Shown one piece after another: positions 9,086-17,173 of a stretch of 64,000 nucleotides of DNA. How positions within the stretch are numbered: the stretch's first letter is position 1; each line of letters begins with the position of its first letter. The translations under genes were made by a program, and so were the position numbers. The stretch is from assembly GCA_902495525.1 (NCBI GenBank), contig CABUXL010000005.1, positions 1 through 64,000 of the forward strand, written 5' to 3'. The notes under the pieces were generated by a model. The model did no database searches, had not been told where the DNA came from, and saw nothing but the letters and a program-made list of their open reading frames with translations. The DNA comes from an uncultured Collinsella sp. GTDB lineage: Bacteria > Actinomycetota > Coriobacteriia > Coriobacteriales > Coriobacteriaceae.

Positions 9086-9907
9086 CTAGGCGTCCAGGTA
9101 GACGCGCTGGGGTTGGTTGCGGCGACGAGCAAAGATGATGAGCGCCAGGCCCGCGATTACGAGCGGCAGGCTCAGCAGCTGACCCATGGTGATGACGCCG
9201 CCCAGCAGATAGCCCAGCTGCGCATCGGGCACACGCACAAACTCAATCAAAAAGCGAACGATGCCGTAACCCATCACAAAGACGCCCATAAACGTGCCTT
9301 GGGGCAGTAGCGGCTTTTTGCGGCTGAGCACCTGCAGAATGCAAAAGAGCACAATACCCTCGAGGAATGCCTCGTAGAGCTGGGAGGGATGGCGCGGCAT
9401 ATCGCCCGCGGTGCCGCCAAAGATCACGCCCCAGGGCAGATCGGTCGGCTTGCCCCACAGCTCGCCGTTGACAAAGTTGGCGCAGCGTCCCAGACATAAG
9501 GCCAGCGGAGCACCGATAACGGCAAGGTCGGCGATGGTCCAGGCGTCGAGCTTGTACATGCGGCACACGAGCACGCCGCCGATGATGCCGCCCACCAGGC
9601 CGCCATGGAAGCTCATGCCGCCTTCATTGGTAGCAAAGATCTCGAGCGGATGCGCCCAGTAGTAGCCGTCGCCGTAAAAGATGACGTAGAACAGGCGGGC
9701 GCCAATGATAAGGCCAAAGACCACGCCGACCACGACACTCGTCAGGTCGTCGACCGTAATGTCAAAACCCCAACGGCGCTGCGTGCGGTACATGACGACC
9801 GCCGTGAGCAGAGCGCCGACCACATAGGCCAAGCCGTACCAGTAGATGGTGATGGGCCCCGCCGAGATGGCGACGGGATCAAGCATATGGTAGAGGTCGT
9901 TGAGCAT
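9086..9907 (-). CDS. lgt: Prolipoprotein diacylglyceryl transferase
   Basis: A 273-residue membrane enzyme that moves diacylglycerol from phosphatidylglycerol to the lipobox Cys of prolipoproteins. The Lgt signature is complete: 'GPITIYWYGLAY' near the start, the 'MSFHGGLVGG' histidine segment, and 'GRCANFVNGELWGKPTDLPW' in the periplasm-facing region; seven membrane helices can be counted. The reading frame is open to 9967, but the ATG at 9907 has a strong AGGAGGG site and gives the usual family length. The product would process the substrate-binding lipoprotein encoded at 34864. Confidence 0.95.
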   Translation of the reverse strand: MLNDLYHMLDPVAISAGPITIYWYGLAYVVGALLTAVVMYRTQRRWGFDITVDDLTSVVVGVVFGLIIGARLFYVIFYGDGYYWAHPLEIFATNEGGMSFHGGLVGGIIGGVLVCRMYKLDAWTIADLAVIGAPLALCLGRCANFVNGELWGKPTDLPWGVIFGGTAGDMPRHPSQLYEAFLEGIVLFCILQVLSRKKPLLPQGTFMGVFVMGYGIVRFLIEFVRVPDAQLGYLLGGVITMGQLLSLPLVIAGLALIIFARRRNQPQRVYLDA

Positions 9908-10016
9908 GTCGACCCTCCTACTCCCTACATACAAATGCGGCCGCGGGCCTTGCGCTCGCAGCCGCATATTTGGACGTAACGTCTATGCGGAGTATGTCGT
10001 CCGCAGCCTTCGCATC

Positions 10017-10295
10017 TTAGAACGGCGCGTACTCGTCGTACAGGTCGTCGGCCTCACCGGAGGCATTGACCTGCTCGACGCGGGTAACGCCGGGCACGTG
10101 CTCCTTCAGGATGCGCTCGATGCCCATAGACAGGGTCAGCGAGCTCATGGGGCAGCCGGCGCAGGAGCCCTGCAGTTCCAGCTTGACGACGCCCTCGTCG
10201 TCGACGCCCACATACTCCATATCGCCGCCGTCGGCCTGCAGGTTGGGGCGAATCTCTTCAAGAACCTTCTTAAGCAGCTCTTCGTTAACAGCCAC
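10017..10295 (-). CDS. NifU-like (Nfu) iron-sulfur scaffold protein
   Basis: A 92-residue single-domain protein of the NifU C-terminal family with the CAGCP motif (CxxC, residues about 45-48) that holds a 4Fe-4S cluster at a dimer interface. 'IRPNLQADGGDMEYV' is the usual start of the domain. Such proteins deliver clusters to apo-proteins. The C-terminal 15 residues are acidic and not conserved. A GGAG site precedes the ATG. No other Fe-S assembly genes are beside it. Confidence 0.92.
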   Translation of the reverse strand: MAVNEELLKKVLEEIRPNLQADGGDMEYVGVDDEGVVKLELQGSCAGCPMSSLTLSMGIERILKEHVPGVTRVEQVNASGEADDLYDEYAPF

Positions 10296-10405
10296 AGGGG
10301 CTCCTTTCTCACAACAACGCGGGCACGCCCGCGGACAGAAAGCTATGTTACTACAGCCATGTACCCGCTCGCGAGCCGTCCATGCGCGCAGACGCTACTT
10401 TCACG

Positions 10406-10440
10406 AGCAGTCAATTTGGGACGTGGCTTTTTTAGCTGCC
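10406..10440 (+). repeat. GGGACGKGG interspersed repeat, copy 1
   Basis: A 35-base element containing TTTGGGACG and GGCTTTTTTAGCTGC. A second copy in opposite orientation is at 12060-12094 (one mismatch over 24 bases), so the pair brackets the dCMP deaminase and coaX genes. It follows the dCMP deaminase stop and may serve as a terminator through its T-run. Confidence 0.65.
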
Positions 10441-10468
10441 TTTTGTTGCCAGCTAGCGTTGCCACGCG

Positions 10469-10993
10469 CTACCGCCGAGCCTGTCCCCCGGTACCAATCT
10501 GGACATCGACGATAACCTGGCGGTAGCTGATGCCACAGGAGTCGAGGATGCGGCGGCTGATACGGCCGTCGTCGGTGTCGGCATACTTGTTGTCCAGGTA
10601 GACAACCTCGCCTACACCTACCTGCGCCAGGATCTTGGCACAGTCGTGGCACGGGAACAGCGTGACGTAGACTGTGGAACCCTCAAGATCTTTGAGCGAG
10701 CCGCGGTAGTTGAGCACGGCGTTTGCCTCGGCATGCACCACGTAGTTGTGCTTGTCCTGCAACGGGTCATCGCTCGTTCCCCACGGGAAAAAGTCGTCGT
10801 TGAGCGCCGAGGGCGTACCGTTGTAGCCCACCGAAAGGATGCGGTGGTTGGTGCTGGCGATGCACGCGCCCACCTGCGTGTTGGGATCCTTGCTGCGGCG
10901 CTGCGCGGCGATGGCCACGCTCATAAAGAACTCATCCCAGCTAATAACGTCGCGGCGCTTGCCCGACGCGGTTTGATGAAGATCGTCCGACAT
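10469..10993 (-). CDS. dCMP deaminase family protein (ComEB-like)
   Basis: A 174-residue zinc-dependent deoxycytidylate deaminase: the metal and proton-transfer motifs are HAEANAVL (His and Glu) and PCHDC (two Cys). Family members convert dCMP to dUMP for dTTP synthesis. I start at the ATG at 10993, which has a GGAGGT site 8 bases upstream; the ORF is open 12 codons further. The last residues (QIGTGGQARR) are read from sequence resembling the CTGTCCC repeats (GGTACCGGGGGACAGG on this strand), so a repeat insertion may have replaced the original C-terminus. Confidence 0.9.
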   Translation of the reverse strand: MSDDLHQTASGKRRDVISWDEFFMSVAIAAQRRSKDPNTQVGACIASTNHRILSVGYNGTPSALNDDFFPWGTSDDPLQDKHNYVVHAEANAVLNYRGSLKDLEGSTVYVTLFPCHDCAKILAQVGVGEVVYLDNKYADTDDGRISRRILDSCGISYRQVIVDVQIGTGGQARR

Positions 10994-11076
10994 GGCAGAC
11001 ACCTCCGAAATCGCAATAGTTTGACCCATTGTAGCAGGTGAAAGGTGGGGGCGTTTGTCCCACCGGCACCCTCACT

Positions 11077-11928
11077 TTACACGCGGCGGGGCTTTTGGTT
11101 GATGTGGTAGAGCTCGGCGAGACCCCGCAGCGTCAACGCGTCATCGACCGTCAGGCTATGACCGACCAGGGCCGCAAGTGCCTCGGCATCGTTGCCGGTA
11201 ATGACAATGGGCACATCGCCCTCCCCCGCGGCCTTGGTCGCACGCATCTCGGCAAGCACCATGTCGAGCATGCCGTCGATGCGCGCCACCTCGCCCAAAA
11301 CCACGCCCGAGCGCATGGCCTCGCGCGTGTTGCGTCCGATGACGTGTGTCGGCGCCGAGGGCTCAACCTGGGGCAGGCGCGCTGCTGCCGCCGAAAGCGA
11401 GCGGGCGCCGAGGGCCAAACCTGGCGCGATAACGCCGCCGACAAAGGTGCCGCGCGCATCGATGACCTCGATATTGGTCGTGGTACCCAGGTCGATCACG
11501 ATGCACGGCGAGCCGTAGACGGCGCGGGCCGCCACGGCATCGGCGATGCGGTCGGGGCCGATCTCGGCCGGATCGTCGTAGCGCACGGGCATGCCGGTCT
11601 TAAGTCCTGGCCCCACCGTGAGCACGCGCCCCGTGCAGGTGCGGGAAAGTGCCGCCTTCCACGGGCGCTCGAGCGCCGGGACCACACAGCTCAGCACGGC
11701 CGCGGCGGGTGCGAGCACCCCGGGCACACCCGCATCGGCGGCGAGCGCGCCCATAACCTGCACAAGTCGCATGCGAGCCTCGTCGGCCGTAATACGGGCC
11801 GGCGTCGTGATCTCGCACGTCCCAAGCGGACATTCCTGCGCCGCGGCCGAATCCTCTGCAAACAGGCCAAAGCGAATGAACGTGTTGCCCACGTCGACCG
11901 TCAATATATATGCGCACCCATTAAGCAT
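11077..11928 (-). CDS. coaX: Type III pantothenate kinase
   Basis: A 283-residue CoaX protein, the first enzyme of coenzyme A synthesis (ATP-dependent phosphorylation of pantothenate, insensitive to CoA feedback). Visible are the ASKHA phosphate-binding segment 'LTVDVGNTFIRFGLF', the 'GPDRIADAVAA' motif, and 'VIDLGTTTNIEVID' and 'GGVIAPGLALGARSL' segments that form the nucleotide and substrate sites. Length is slightly above the usual 255-260. The gene is preceded by aggagcg and stands alone between the two GGGACGKGG repeats. Confidence 0.94.
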   Translation of the reverse strand: MLNGCAYILTVDVGNTFIRFGLFAEDSAAAQECPLGTCEITTPARITADEARMRLVQVMGALAADAGVPGVLAPAAAVLSCVVPALERPWKAALSRTCTGRVLTVGPGLKTGMPVRYDDPAEIGPDRIADAVAARAVYGSPCIVIDLGTTTNIEVIDARGTFVGGVIAPGLALGARSLSAAAARLPQVEPSAPTHVIGRNTREAMRSGVVLGEVARIDGMLDMVLAEMRATKAAGEGDVPIVITGNDAEALAALVGHSLTVDDALTLRGLAELYHINQKPRRV

Positions 11929-11965
11929 CGTCGGCGCTCCTTTCGTCTGCCCAGCAGTATATCCC

Positions 11966-12043
11966 GATGATTATTCTGGGACGGGGATTTAAAAATCATT
12001 GTGTACCTAATGATTTTTTAATCCCCGTCCCAGAATAATCATC
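11966..12043. repeat. 78-bp perfect palindrome
   Basis: Two 35-base arms with almost perfect complementarity (only one base differs) around an 8-base loop gtgtacct. The arms contain CTGGGACGGGG followed by an A/T-rich stretch. It lies between coaX (read leftwards) and the OPT gene (read rightwards), so it is not a terminator of either in the usual place. It shares GGGACGGGG with the repeats at 10406 and 12060. Confidence 0.8.
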
Positions 12044-12059
12044 CTTCGGTTTCGCTCGG

Positions 12060-12094
12060 GGCAGCTAAAAAAGCCCCGTCCCAAATGAACTGCC
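12060..12094 (-). repeat. GGGACGKGG interspersed repeat, copy 2
   Basis: Inverted copy of the element at 10406-10440, 17 bases beyond the large palindrome. Upstream of the OPT transporter gene. Confidence 0.65.
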
Positions 12095-12217
12095 GTGCCG
12101 CTATACTGGTGCGCGGTCGCGCGCGTGCTCACGCGGCGGCCCTTGGTAACCCGACTTCCCGCGCCGTATCCGTAGCGGCGCTCCCGGGGGAAGCGGATAT
12201 ACGCAAAGGAGTTCTAT

Positions 12218-13921
12218 ATGAGCAATCCCTCGAACCGCACCTCGATGCGCGGTCAACTCACGCTGCGCGGCGTCGTCATCGGCGTCCTTGGCTGCGTGAT
12301 CATCACGGCAAGCTCGGCCTATACCGCCCTCAAGATGGGTGCGCTCCCCTGGCCGATCATTTTCGCTGCCGTCATTTCGCTGTTCTTCCTGAAGCTCATG
12401 GGCAACGCCAGCCTCAACGAGGCCAACGTCACCCACACCATCATGTCCGCGGGCGCCATGGTCGCCGGCGGCCTGGCGTTTACCATCCCGGGCGCCTGGA
12501 TGCTGGGCTATGCCGACCAGATCAGCTGGCTCGACATGTTTATCGTGGCGCTCACCGGCACCATCTTGGGCCTTCTGGCGACAGCGCTCATCCACCGTCA
12601 CTTTATCGTGGACGCCGCGCTGGAGTTCCCCACCGGCAACGCCGCAGCTCAGACCCTGCGCGCCACCGAGGCCGGCGGCAAGACCGGCAAGCAGCTCTTT
12701 GGCTCCATGGCCATCGCAGGCATCTACAGCGTGCTGCGCGACGCTCTGGGCGTGGTGCCCAGCATGCTGTGCACGCTCAATATCCCCGGCGTGACCTTTG
12801 CCATCTACAACTCGCCCATGTTGCTGTCCATCGGCTTTTTGGTGGGCTTCGCCCCCGTCGCCTTCTGGTTTGCCGGCGCGCTGCTGGGCAACTTTGGCAT
12901 CATCGTTGGCGGCACCGCTGCCGGCCTGTTCGATATTGTGACCGCGCAGGGTATCGTCAAGTCCCTCGGTATGGGCCTTATGATGGGCTTTGGCGTCGCC
13001 GTCGTCCTTAAGGACATCCTGCCGCAGGTCGCCGGTATCGTCCGCGGTCTTGCAGCCGACAGCTCCACCGACACCGACGAGCAGTCGCTCATCTCGGGCT
13101 CGCTTAAGCTCGACGCCGGCATCATCGGCCTGGGCACCGCCGCCATTGCCGTGATCGTTGCCATCGCGCTCGACCTCGGCCCCGTTCCGGCCGTCATCGT
13201 CACGCTGTTCACCTTTGTCACCACCATCATGAGTGCACAGAGCTGCGGCCAGACGGGTATCGACCCCATGGAGATCTTTGGCCTCATCGTCATGCTCATC
13301 GTGGCGGCCTTTGCACAGATCGCCCAGGTCAAGCTGTTCTTTATCGCCGGCATCGTGGCCGTGGCGTGCGGCCTTGCGGGCGACGTCATGAACGACTTTA
13401 AGGCCGGCGCCGTGCTGGGCACCAACCCGCGCGCACAGTGGGTTGGCCAGGCCATCGGCGGCATCGTGGGCGCCCTGGTCGCCGCCGCCGTCATGGTCGC
13501 GCTCGTCACCGCCTATGGTCCGGACGCCTTCGGCCCCGACAAGAGCTTCGTTGCCGCGCAGGCAAGCGTGGTCGCCACCATGGTCTCGGGCATCCCGAGC
13601 GTGCCGTGGTTCGCAGGCGGCTTTATCGCCGGCATCGTCATGTACTGGCTCGGCATTCCGGCCATGATGATCGGCCTGGGCGTGTACCTGCCGTTCTATA
13701 TGTCGCTCACGGCTTTCCTGGGCTCCTGCGTTAAGCTCGTCTACGACAAGTGGGCCGCTCACCGCGACGCCGAGGCCGGTCTTTCGGACGAGGAGAAGGC
13801 CGCCAAGGACGCCGCCTTCCAGGAGCAGGGCCTGGTTGTCGCCAGCGGCCTGCTGGGCGGCGAGTCTATCGTCGGCGTTATCCTGGCGTTTGTCTCTGTT
13901 GGCCTGAGCCTGCTGGGCTAA
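12218..13921 (+). CDS. OPT family oligopeptide transporter
   Basis: A 567-residue polytopic transporter of the OPT/YSL superfamily, proton-coupled importers of oligopeptides or metal chelates. About 14 membrane segments are visible; recognisable family segments include 'NVTHTIMSAGAMVAGGLAFTIPG' (in part) and 'FPTGNAAAQTLRA' near residue 140, which resembles the YSL 'FPSG..TA' motif. An AAAGGAG site precedes the ATG. A 621-residue open frame on the opposite strand is only its shadow. A terminator follows 25 bases after the stop. The substrate cannot be read from sequence. Confidence 0.9.
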   Translation: MSNPSNRTSMRGQLTLRGVVIGVLGCVIITASSAYTALKMGALPWPIIFAAVISLFFLKLMGNASLNEANVTHTIMSAGAMVAGGLAFTIPGAWMLGYADQISWLDMFIVALTGTILGLLATALIHRHFIVDAALEFPTGNAAAQTLRATEAGGKTGKQLFGSMAIAGIYSVLRDALGVVPSMLCTLNIPGVTFAIYNSPMLLSIGFLVGFAPVAFWFAGALLGNFGIIVGGTAAGLFDIVTAQGIVKSLGMGLMMGFGVAVVLKDILPQVAGIVRGLAADSSTDTDEQSLISGSLKLDAGIIGLGTAAIAVIVAIALDLGPVPAVIVTLFTFVTTIMSAQSCGQTGIDPMEIFGLIVMLIVAAFAQIAQVKLFFIAGIVAVACGLAGDVMNDFKAGAVLGTNPRAQWVGQAIGGIVGALVAAAVMVALVTAYGPDAFGPDKSFVAAQASVVATMVSGIPSVPWFAGGFIAGIVMYWLGIPAMMIGLGVYLPFYMSLTAFLGSCVKLVYDKWAAHRDAEAGLSDEEKAAKDAAFQEQGLVVASGLLGGESIVGVILAFVSVGLSLLG

Positions 13922-13946
13922 ACCCAATAACAACGCACCCGTGCAG

Positions 13947-13984
13947 AGCGCGGGGTCGGAGACCATCCGGCCCCGCGCTTTTTT
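13947..13984 (+). terminator. Terminator of the OPT gene
   Basis: Hairpin with stem AGCGCGGGG / CCCCGCGCT followed by a run of T residues, 26 bases after the OPT stop codon. Confidence 0.9.
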
Positions 13985-14136
13985 GTCTATTTGACTCTTA
14001 TGATCCTCACGGCGTTTTTTGTCATGCCGATTGGCCTGACTTCCAGGTCAACAAACCCTGTCTGACACCTCGCTCAACGCGGTGTAGAGTAAAGACGACG
14101 GGCGGGATACGCGGCACGTGCCAGAACGAGGTGGAC

Positions 14137-15276
14137 ATGGAACTCGATAAACAACAGCTCAAGCGACTGCGCGAGCGCCATCATCGGCGCCATGGCATCC
14201 GCCCCGCCCACAGCGAGGCCATGGAGAACGCAAGCCGCTTTCTAAAGCGGGCATTCAACATTCGCGAGGGACGCGCGCCCTATCACGTGATTCGCAAGCG
14301 CTTTGTAAACGGGGCGCGCCTGACTGGCTCACACTTATGCATCTTGATCATTGCCATGTTGATCGCGAGCATCGGCCTCGATATCGACTCGGATATCGCC
14401 ATTGTAGGCGCCATGCTCATCTGCCCGCTCATGGGTTCGGTCCTTGCCATGGCATACGGCATCGCCACGCTCGACCGCGAGATTACCCTTGAGGCCGTCG
14501 CGAGCTTGGCTCTGCAGATGGCCTTTTGCCTGGTCACGTCCACGTTGTACTTTAAGCTCTCGCCCCTTGGCACCACCACGGCCGCCATCATCGACAATTC
14601 GACACCGACTGTGTGGGACCTTGCCGTCGCGCTCGCGGGCGGCTTTGCGGGTGGCCTGGGCAACTCGCGCGACCAGGAACCCGCCACGCTCATCGCCGGG
14701 GTGGCTGTGGCGACCGCGCTCATGCCGCCCCTGTGCGCGGCGGGCTATGGCATCGCCATCGCAAGCGGGTCGCTGTTCCTCTCGGCACTCTACGAGTTTG
14801 GCATCAACGTGGTCTTTATCGCACTGGCCGCCGAAGCCGTACTGCTTCTTTTGCGCGTGCCGCTCAAGCGCGACCTGAACGGCGACGGTATTGTGACTGC
14901 TGAAGAAAACGCCGAGGTCGACGAGCTATCGCGCAAGGTGCGCCGCCGCATCATTGTGGGCACGGTAGTCTTTGCCATCCCCTGCATCGTTATGACGGCG
15001 GGTTCCATTGGCTCGGCGCAGGCCGGCGTGCAGGACGGCTACGGCGTGACCGAAACCACGCGCGAGCTTGCAGCGGTGCTGCCAGGCTTTAAGGATTACA
15101 CCGTCGCCGTCGAGACCTCGGCTACCGAAGGTGACGAGGAAGGCATCGTCGAGCGCGAGATTGTCGCCCATGTGACAACGAGCGAGGCGCTTGGGGCACA
15201 CGACCGCCGTATCGCCCGCAAGCTCATCGACCTCAATGTGCCCGGGCTCGATCGCGTGGAGTTTGATGTGGAGTAA
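14137..15276 (+). CDS. DUF389 / TIGR00341 membrane protein
   Basis: A 379-residue protein of the DUF389 family, membrane proteins of unknown function found in many Actinobacteria. The N-terminal 60 residues are basic and soluble; about six to seven helices follow (residues 65-300), including 'AIVGAMLICPLMGSVLAMAYG' (in part) and 'GVAVATALMPPLCAAGYG', the two most conserved segments of the family. The C-terminus (about 300-379) is a soluble domain. The frame is open far upstream to 13750 inside the OPT gene; the ATG at 14137 with a GAGGTGG site is the sensible start. Confidence 0.88.
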   Translation: MELDKQQLKRLRERHHRRHGIRPAHSEAMENASRFLKRAFNIREGRAPYHVIRKRFVNGARLTGSHLCILIIAMLIASIGLDIDSDIAIVGAMLICPLMGSVLAMAYGIATLDREITLEAVASLALQMAFCLVTSTLYFKLSPLGTTTAAIIDNSTPTVWDLAVALAGGFAGGLGNSRDQEPATLIAGVAVATALMPPLCAAGYGIAIASGSLFLSALYEFGINVVFIALAAEAVLLLLRVPLKRDLNGDGIVTAEENAEVDELSRKVRRRIIVGTVVFAIPCIVMTAGSIGSAQAGVQDGYGVTETTRELAAVLPGFKDYTVAVETSATEGDEEGIVEREIVAHVTTSEALGAHDRRIARKLIDLNVPGLDRVEFDVE

Positions 15277-15403
15277 TGCGGAGCATGGGATGGCTCTCGC
15301 GCACAGGCGCAAGTCGCGGCGAGGCTCAGACGCGACGCAGGCACATGCAAAAAGCGGGACGTAGTTCACGTTCGCGCCCCGCTCGCTGTTTTATTGCCGT
15401 GAA

Positions 15404-15853
15404 TCAGACGTCCGCATCGACATCGCCAGATTCCACTGTAAACGCCGGATCGGTGCTCACCAGATAAAATCGGGTCACCTTAGTATTTCTAATTAGGTAA
15501 ATCTGCCCCTGATTGCGTCGGCGCGATATATACGCAACGTGAATCGTGCCGAATTCTTCGCCGTTTTCCTTCTTTAATATCAGGATGTTGGGGTCATCCG
15601 TACGCTTAAACTGCCCGTCTGTGCAGATTCCGTCTTGATCGACCAGCTGCCATCGACAGTTGTCCTCCTCAAGAAAAGCCAGGGTTTCCCGACTCGTTTT
15701 GTCATCCCGATAGTAACCATCAATGGCAAACCCTTCGGAAGCGCATTCCTGCATATAGGACGTTTCTCGGCTTATAGCAAACAGCCCTGTAGCGCCCAGG
15801 AGCACAGCCAGGCAGACCACTGCAAGGGTTATCGAAGTAGCACGGCGACCCAT
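15404..15853 (-). CDS. Hypothetical exported or membrane-anchored protein
   Basis: A 149-residue protein with an N-terminal hydrophobic helix (about residues 7-28) after a short basic stretch, so an uncleaved anchor or signal peptide. The rest is a small hydrophilic domain with three Cys (residues about 37, 66 and 77) that could form disulfides outside the cell, and alternating beta-strand-like segments ('RWQLVDQDGICTDGQF'). I recognise no family. The gene is flanked by non-coding DNA on the left side (a GC-rich hairpin at about 15355-15395) and by a 490-base gene-poor region on the right. Confidence 0.65.
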   Translation of the reverse strand: MGRRATSITLAVVCLAVLLGATGLFAISRETSYMQECASEGFAIDGYYRDDKTSRETLAFLEEDNCRWQLVDQDGICTDGQFKRTDDPNILILKKENGEEFGTIHVAYISRRRNQGQIYLIRNTKVTRFYLVSTDPAFTVESGDVDADV

Positions 15854-16085
15854 GTTAGCCAGACCAATACTTGTTGAACGGAGTGCAAAACATACTTGGT
15901 ACCTCCGATATCAAAGCAAACGTCACCCGCGGCCCGCCGGCAACTATGTGTTTCTAACATTAAACCATTTGGCTACGACTCGTTGGAGATAGGTTCCATA
16001 AACGGACAGTGATATACGGCGAAAGGCCACACTTATCCATTAACCCAGAGTTATGAAGGCCGTTTTTCATATTGCGAGACCGCGG

Positions 16086-16217
16086 TTTTCGGAAGTGCGG
16101 TGAAAAACTGAGCGCCGCCGACCAGACCGACTTTTTTAGCAACAAAACCGCAGGTCACAAGGGTGCAAAAGAGCCGTGTGCTCGGAAATTCGGAGTTTTT
16201 CCCCGCACTTCCGAAAT
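16086..16217. repeat. Composite palindrome with 24-base arms
   Basis: Outer arms 16086-16109 and 16193-16217 pair with only two mismatches; the 83-base interior contains AAAACCGCAGGTCACAAGGG and further small inverted repeats. A fragment of the same arm (CCCACTTCCGAAAT) occurs at the other end of the island near 21620, which suggests an interspersed element. Confidence 0.6.
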
Positions 16218-16268
16218 CCGAGTCCGCGAAAGGTGCCGGCAAGGCCAATTACGCAACATATATCCAGT

Positions 16269-16307
16269 AAAAACGGGTGGCAGCCGGTATGGCTGCCACC
16301 CGTTTTT
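16269..16307. terminator. Bidirectional terminator
   Basis: A perfect 17-base stem (AACGGGTGGCAGCC type) with A-run on one side and T-run on the other. It follows the decayed activase 3' end (16349-16541), where a terminator of the ancestral gene would be expected. Confidence 0.85.
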
Positions 16308-16348
16308 CTCATACCAGCCTAAAGCAGGCATGTTTCTTCTTAATGCCG

Positions 16349-16541
16349 CCCCCAGACGCTCGGCGACCGATGCCACGGCATCCTCGCTAACCGAATCGCA
16401 GGCAGGCGAAGGGCTGCGTGCAGATGGTGTTGGGCGCACCGTGATCGATTAGGTCGAGCATCTCGGCCGTGAGCAGCCAGCCCTCGCCCATGTTATTGCA
16501 TACCGAAAGCACCGTGCGGGCTTTATCTGCCATGGTGCCAA
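16349..16541 (-). pseudogene. Decayed second copy of the activase gene 3' end
   Basis: About 190 bases that match the 3' part of the giant activase gene at 21812-26590 in two blocks: about 16400-16541 matches 22126-22266 with few differences, and 16349-16400 matches 21827-21880. The roughly 245 bases between the blocks are missing and the join shifts the reading frame. Translated, it starts MADKARTVLSVCNNMGEGWL as in the intact protein, reads on to CTQPFAC, then goes out of frame. The former C-terminus (ASVAERLG) is in another frame. The match stops abruptly at 16541, where the AT-rich island begins. Confidence 0.85.
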
Positions 16542-16573
16542 CACCTGAAGATTTTGAAGATTTTGTCCGTAAC

Positions 16574-17173
16574 TCAAAGAGCTAGGATGTTGATAAAATC
16601 CAGAGACATCATGGCTAAAAGAGACGGACACACTGTCCCTGTTTTTCGCACGAGCAGCGCAAAAATAAGGCCCAAACAAAGATAGCCCCCCATCATTGCA
16701 ATGATGTAATTTGTGGGTGCCCCGATTAAACACTGTTGAGTCACGAGAAGCAATGACCATAGCATCGACTGTATAAATGCCCTTATGCAAAACGGCCGAA
16801 CTATTCCGACGATTGTGTATTCAAATAAAAATACGTACCTAAATAACAGCTCATGCAAAACTGAAACCGAACAGACCAATACCCATCTGGATATTGATTT
16901 TCCACCTATATCGAGCATAAAGGCCATAATAATAAATACGATGAAAATGAACTGCCATCCCAAAAGAATCCCACGCCGTTTGGGCTTATCGCAAGAAACA
17001 GCGCCCCGAGTTGCAAAAAGATAGACTACCAACGCACAAAAGAGCGCCCCTGTAGAGCACAGCCAAGCGGGGGATCCTTTTGCAATAACCCAAATAGCCC
17101 ACGGCACGCTAGCAACCATCGTGCCCAGTAGATAACGTGCCCCCAGGCGCATTATTTCAGTCGCTTTTCCCAA
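16574..17173 (-). CDS. Degenerate CPBP-type membrane protein of the RiPP operon
   Basis: A 199-residue membrane protein with six to seven helices. It resembles the CPBP family of intramembrane metalloproteases (CAAX-protease/bacteriocin-processing), because HELLFRYVFL (residues 107-116) matches the first CPBP motif EExxxR. But the first Glu is His, and the later His motifs (FxxxH, HxxxN) are not present in the expected places ('LLLVTQQ', 'MSLDFIN'). It may be an inactive relative or an immunity protein, or a protease with unusual ligands. Last gene of the operon; its start overlaps the ABC gene by 17 bases. Base composition is AT-rich like the whole island. Confidence 0.6.
   Translation of the reverse strand: MGKATEIMRLGARYLLGTMVASVPWAIWVIAKGSPAWLCSTGALFCALVVYLFATRGAVSCDKPKRRGILLGWQFIFIVFIIMAFMLDIGGKSISRWVLVCSVSVLHELLFRYVFLFEYTIVGIVRPFCIRAFIQSMLWSLLLVTQQCLIGAPTNYIIAMMGGYLCLGLIFALLVRKTGTVCPSLLAMMSLDFINILAL

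Larger units (their letters stand above)
15854..16348. other. Gene-free region with composite palindrome and terminator
   Basis: About 490 bases without a gene that I can support. It holds a 132-base composite palindrome at 16086-16217 (outer arms of about 24 bases containing TCGGAAGTGCGG and CCGCACTTCCGA) and a perfect terminator hairpin at 16269-16307. The left part (15854-16080) shows nothing recognisable. Confidence 0.6.

Noticed and set aside
12101..13966. 621-residue open frame on the minus strand
   Set aside because: It mirrors the OPT gene, has a polar Arg/His/Asp-rich composition without family motifs, and is a high-GC shadow frame.
16155..16439. 94-residue open frame in the decayed activase fragment
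   Set aside because: It reads the former C-terminus (ASVAERLG) in one phase but starts and ends in non-homologous sequence; it is a remnant, not a gene.
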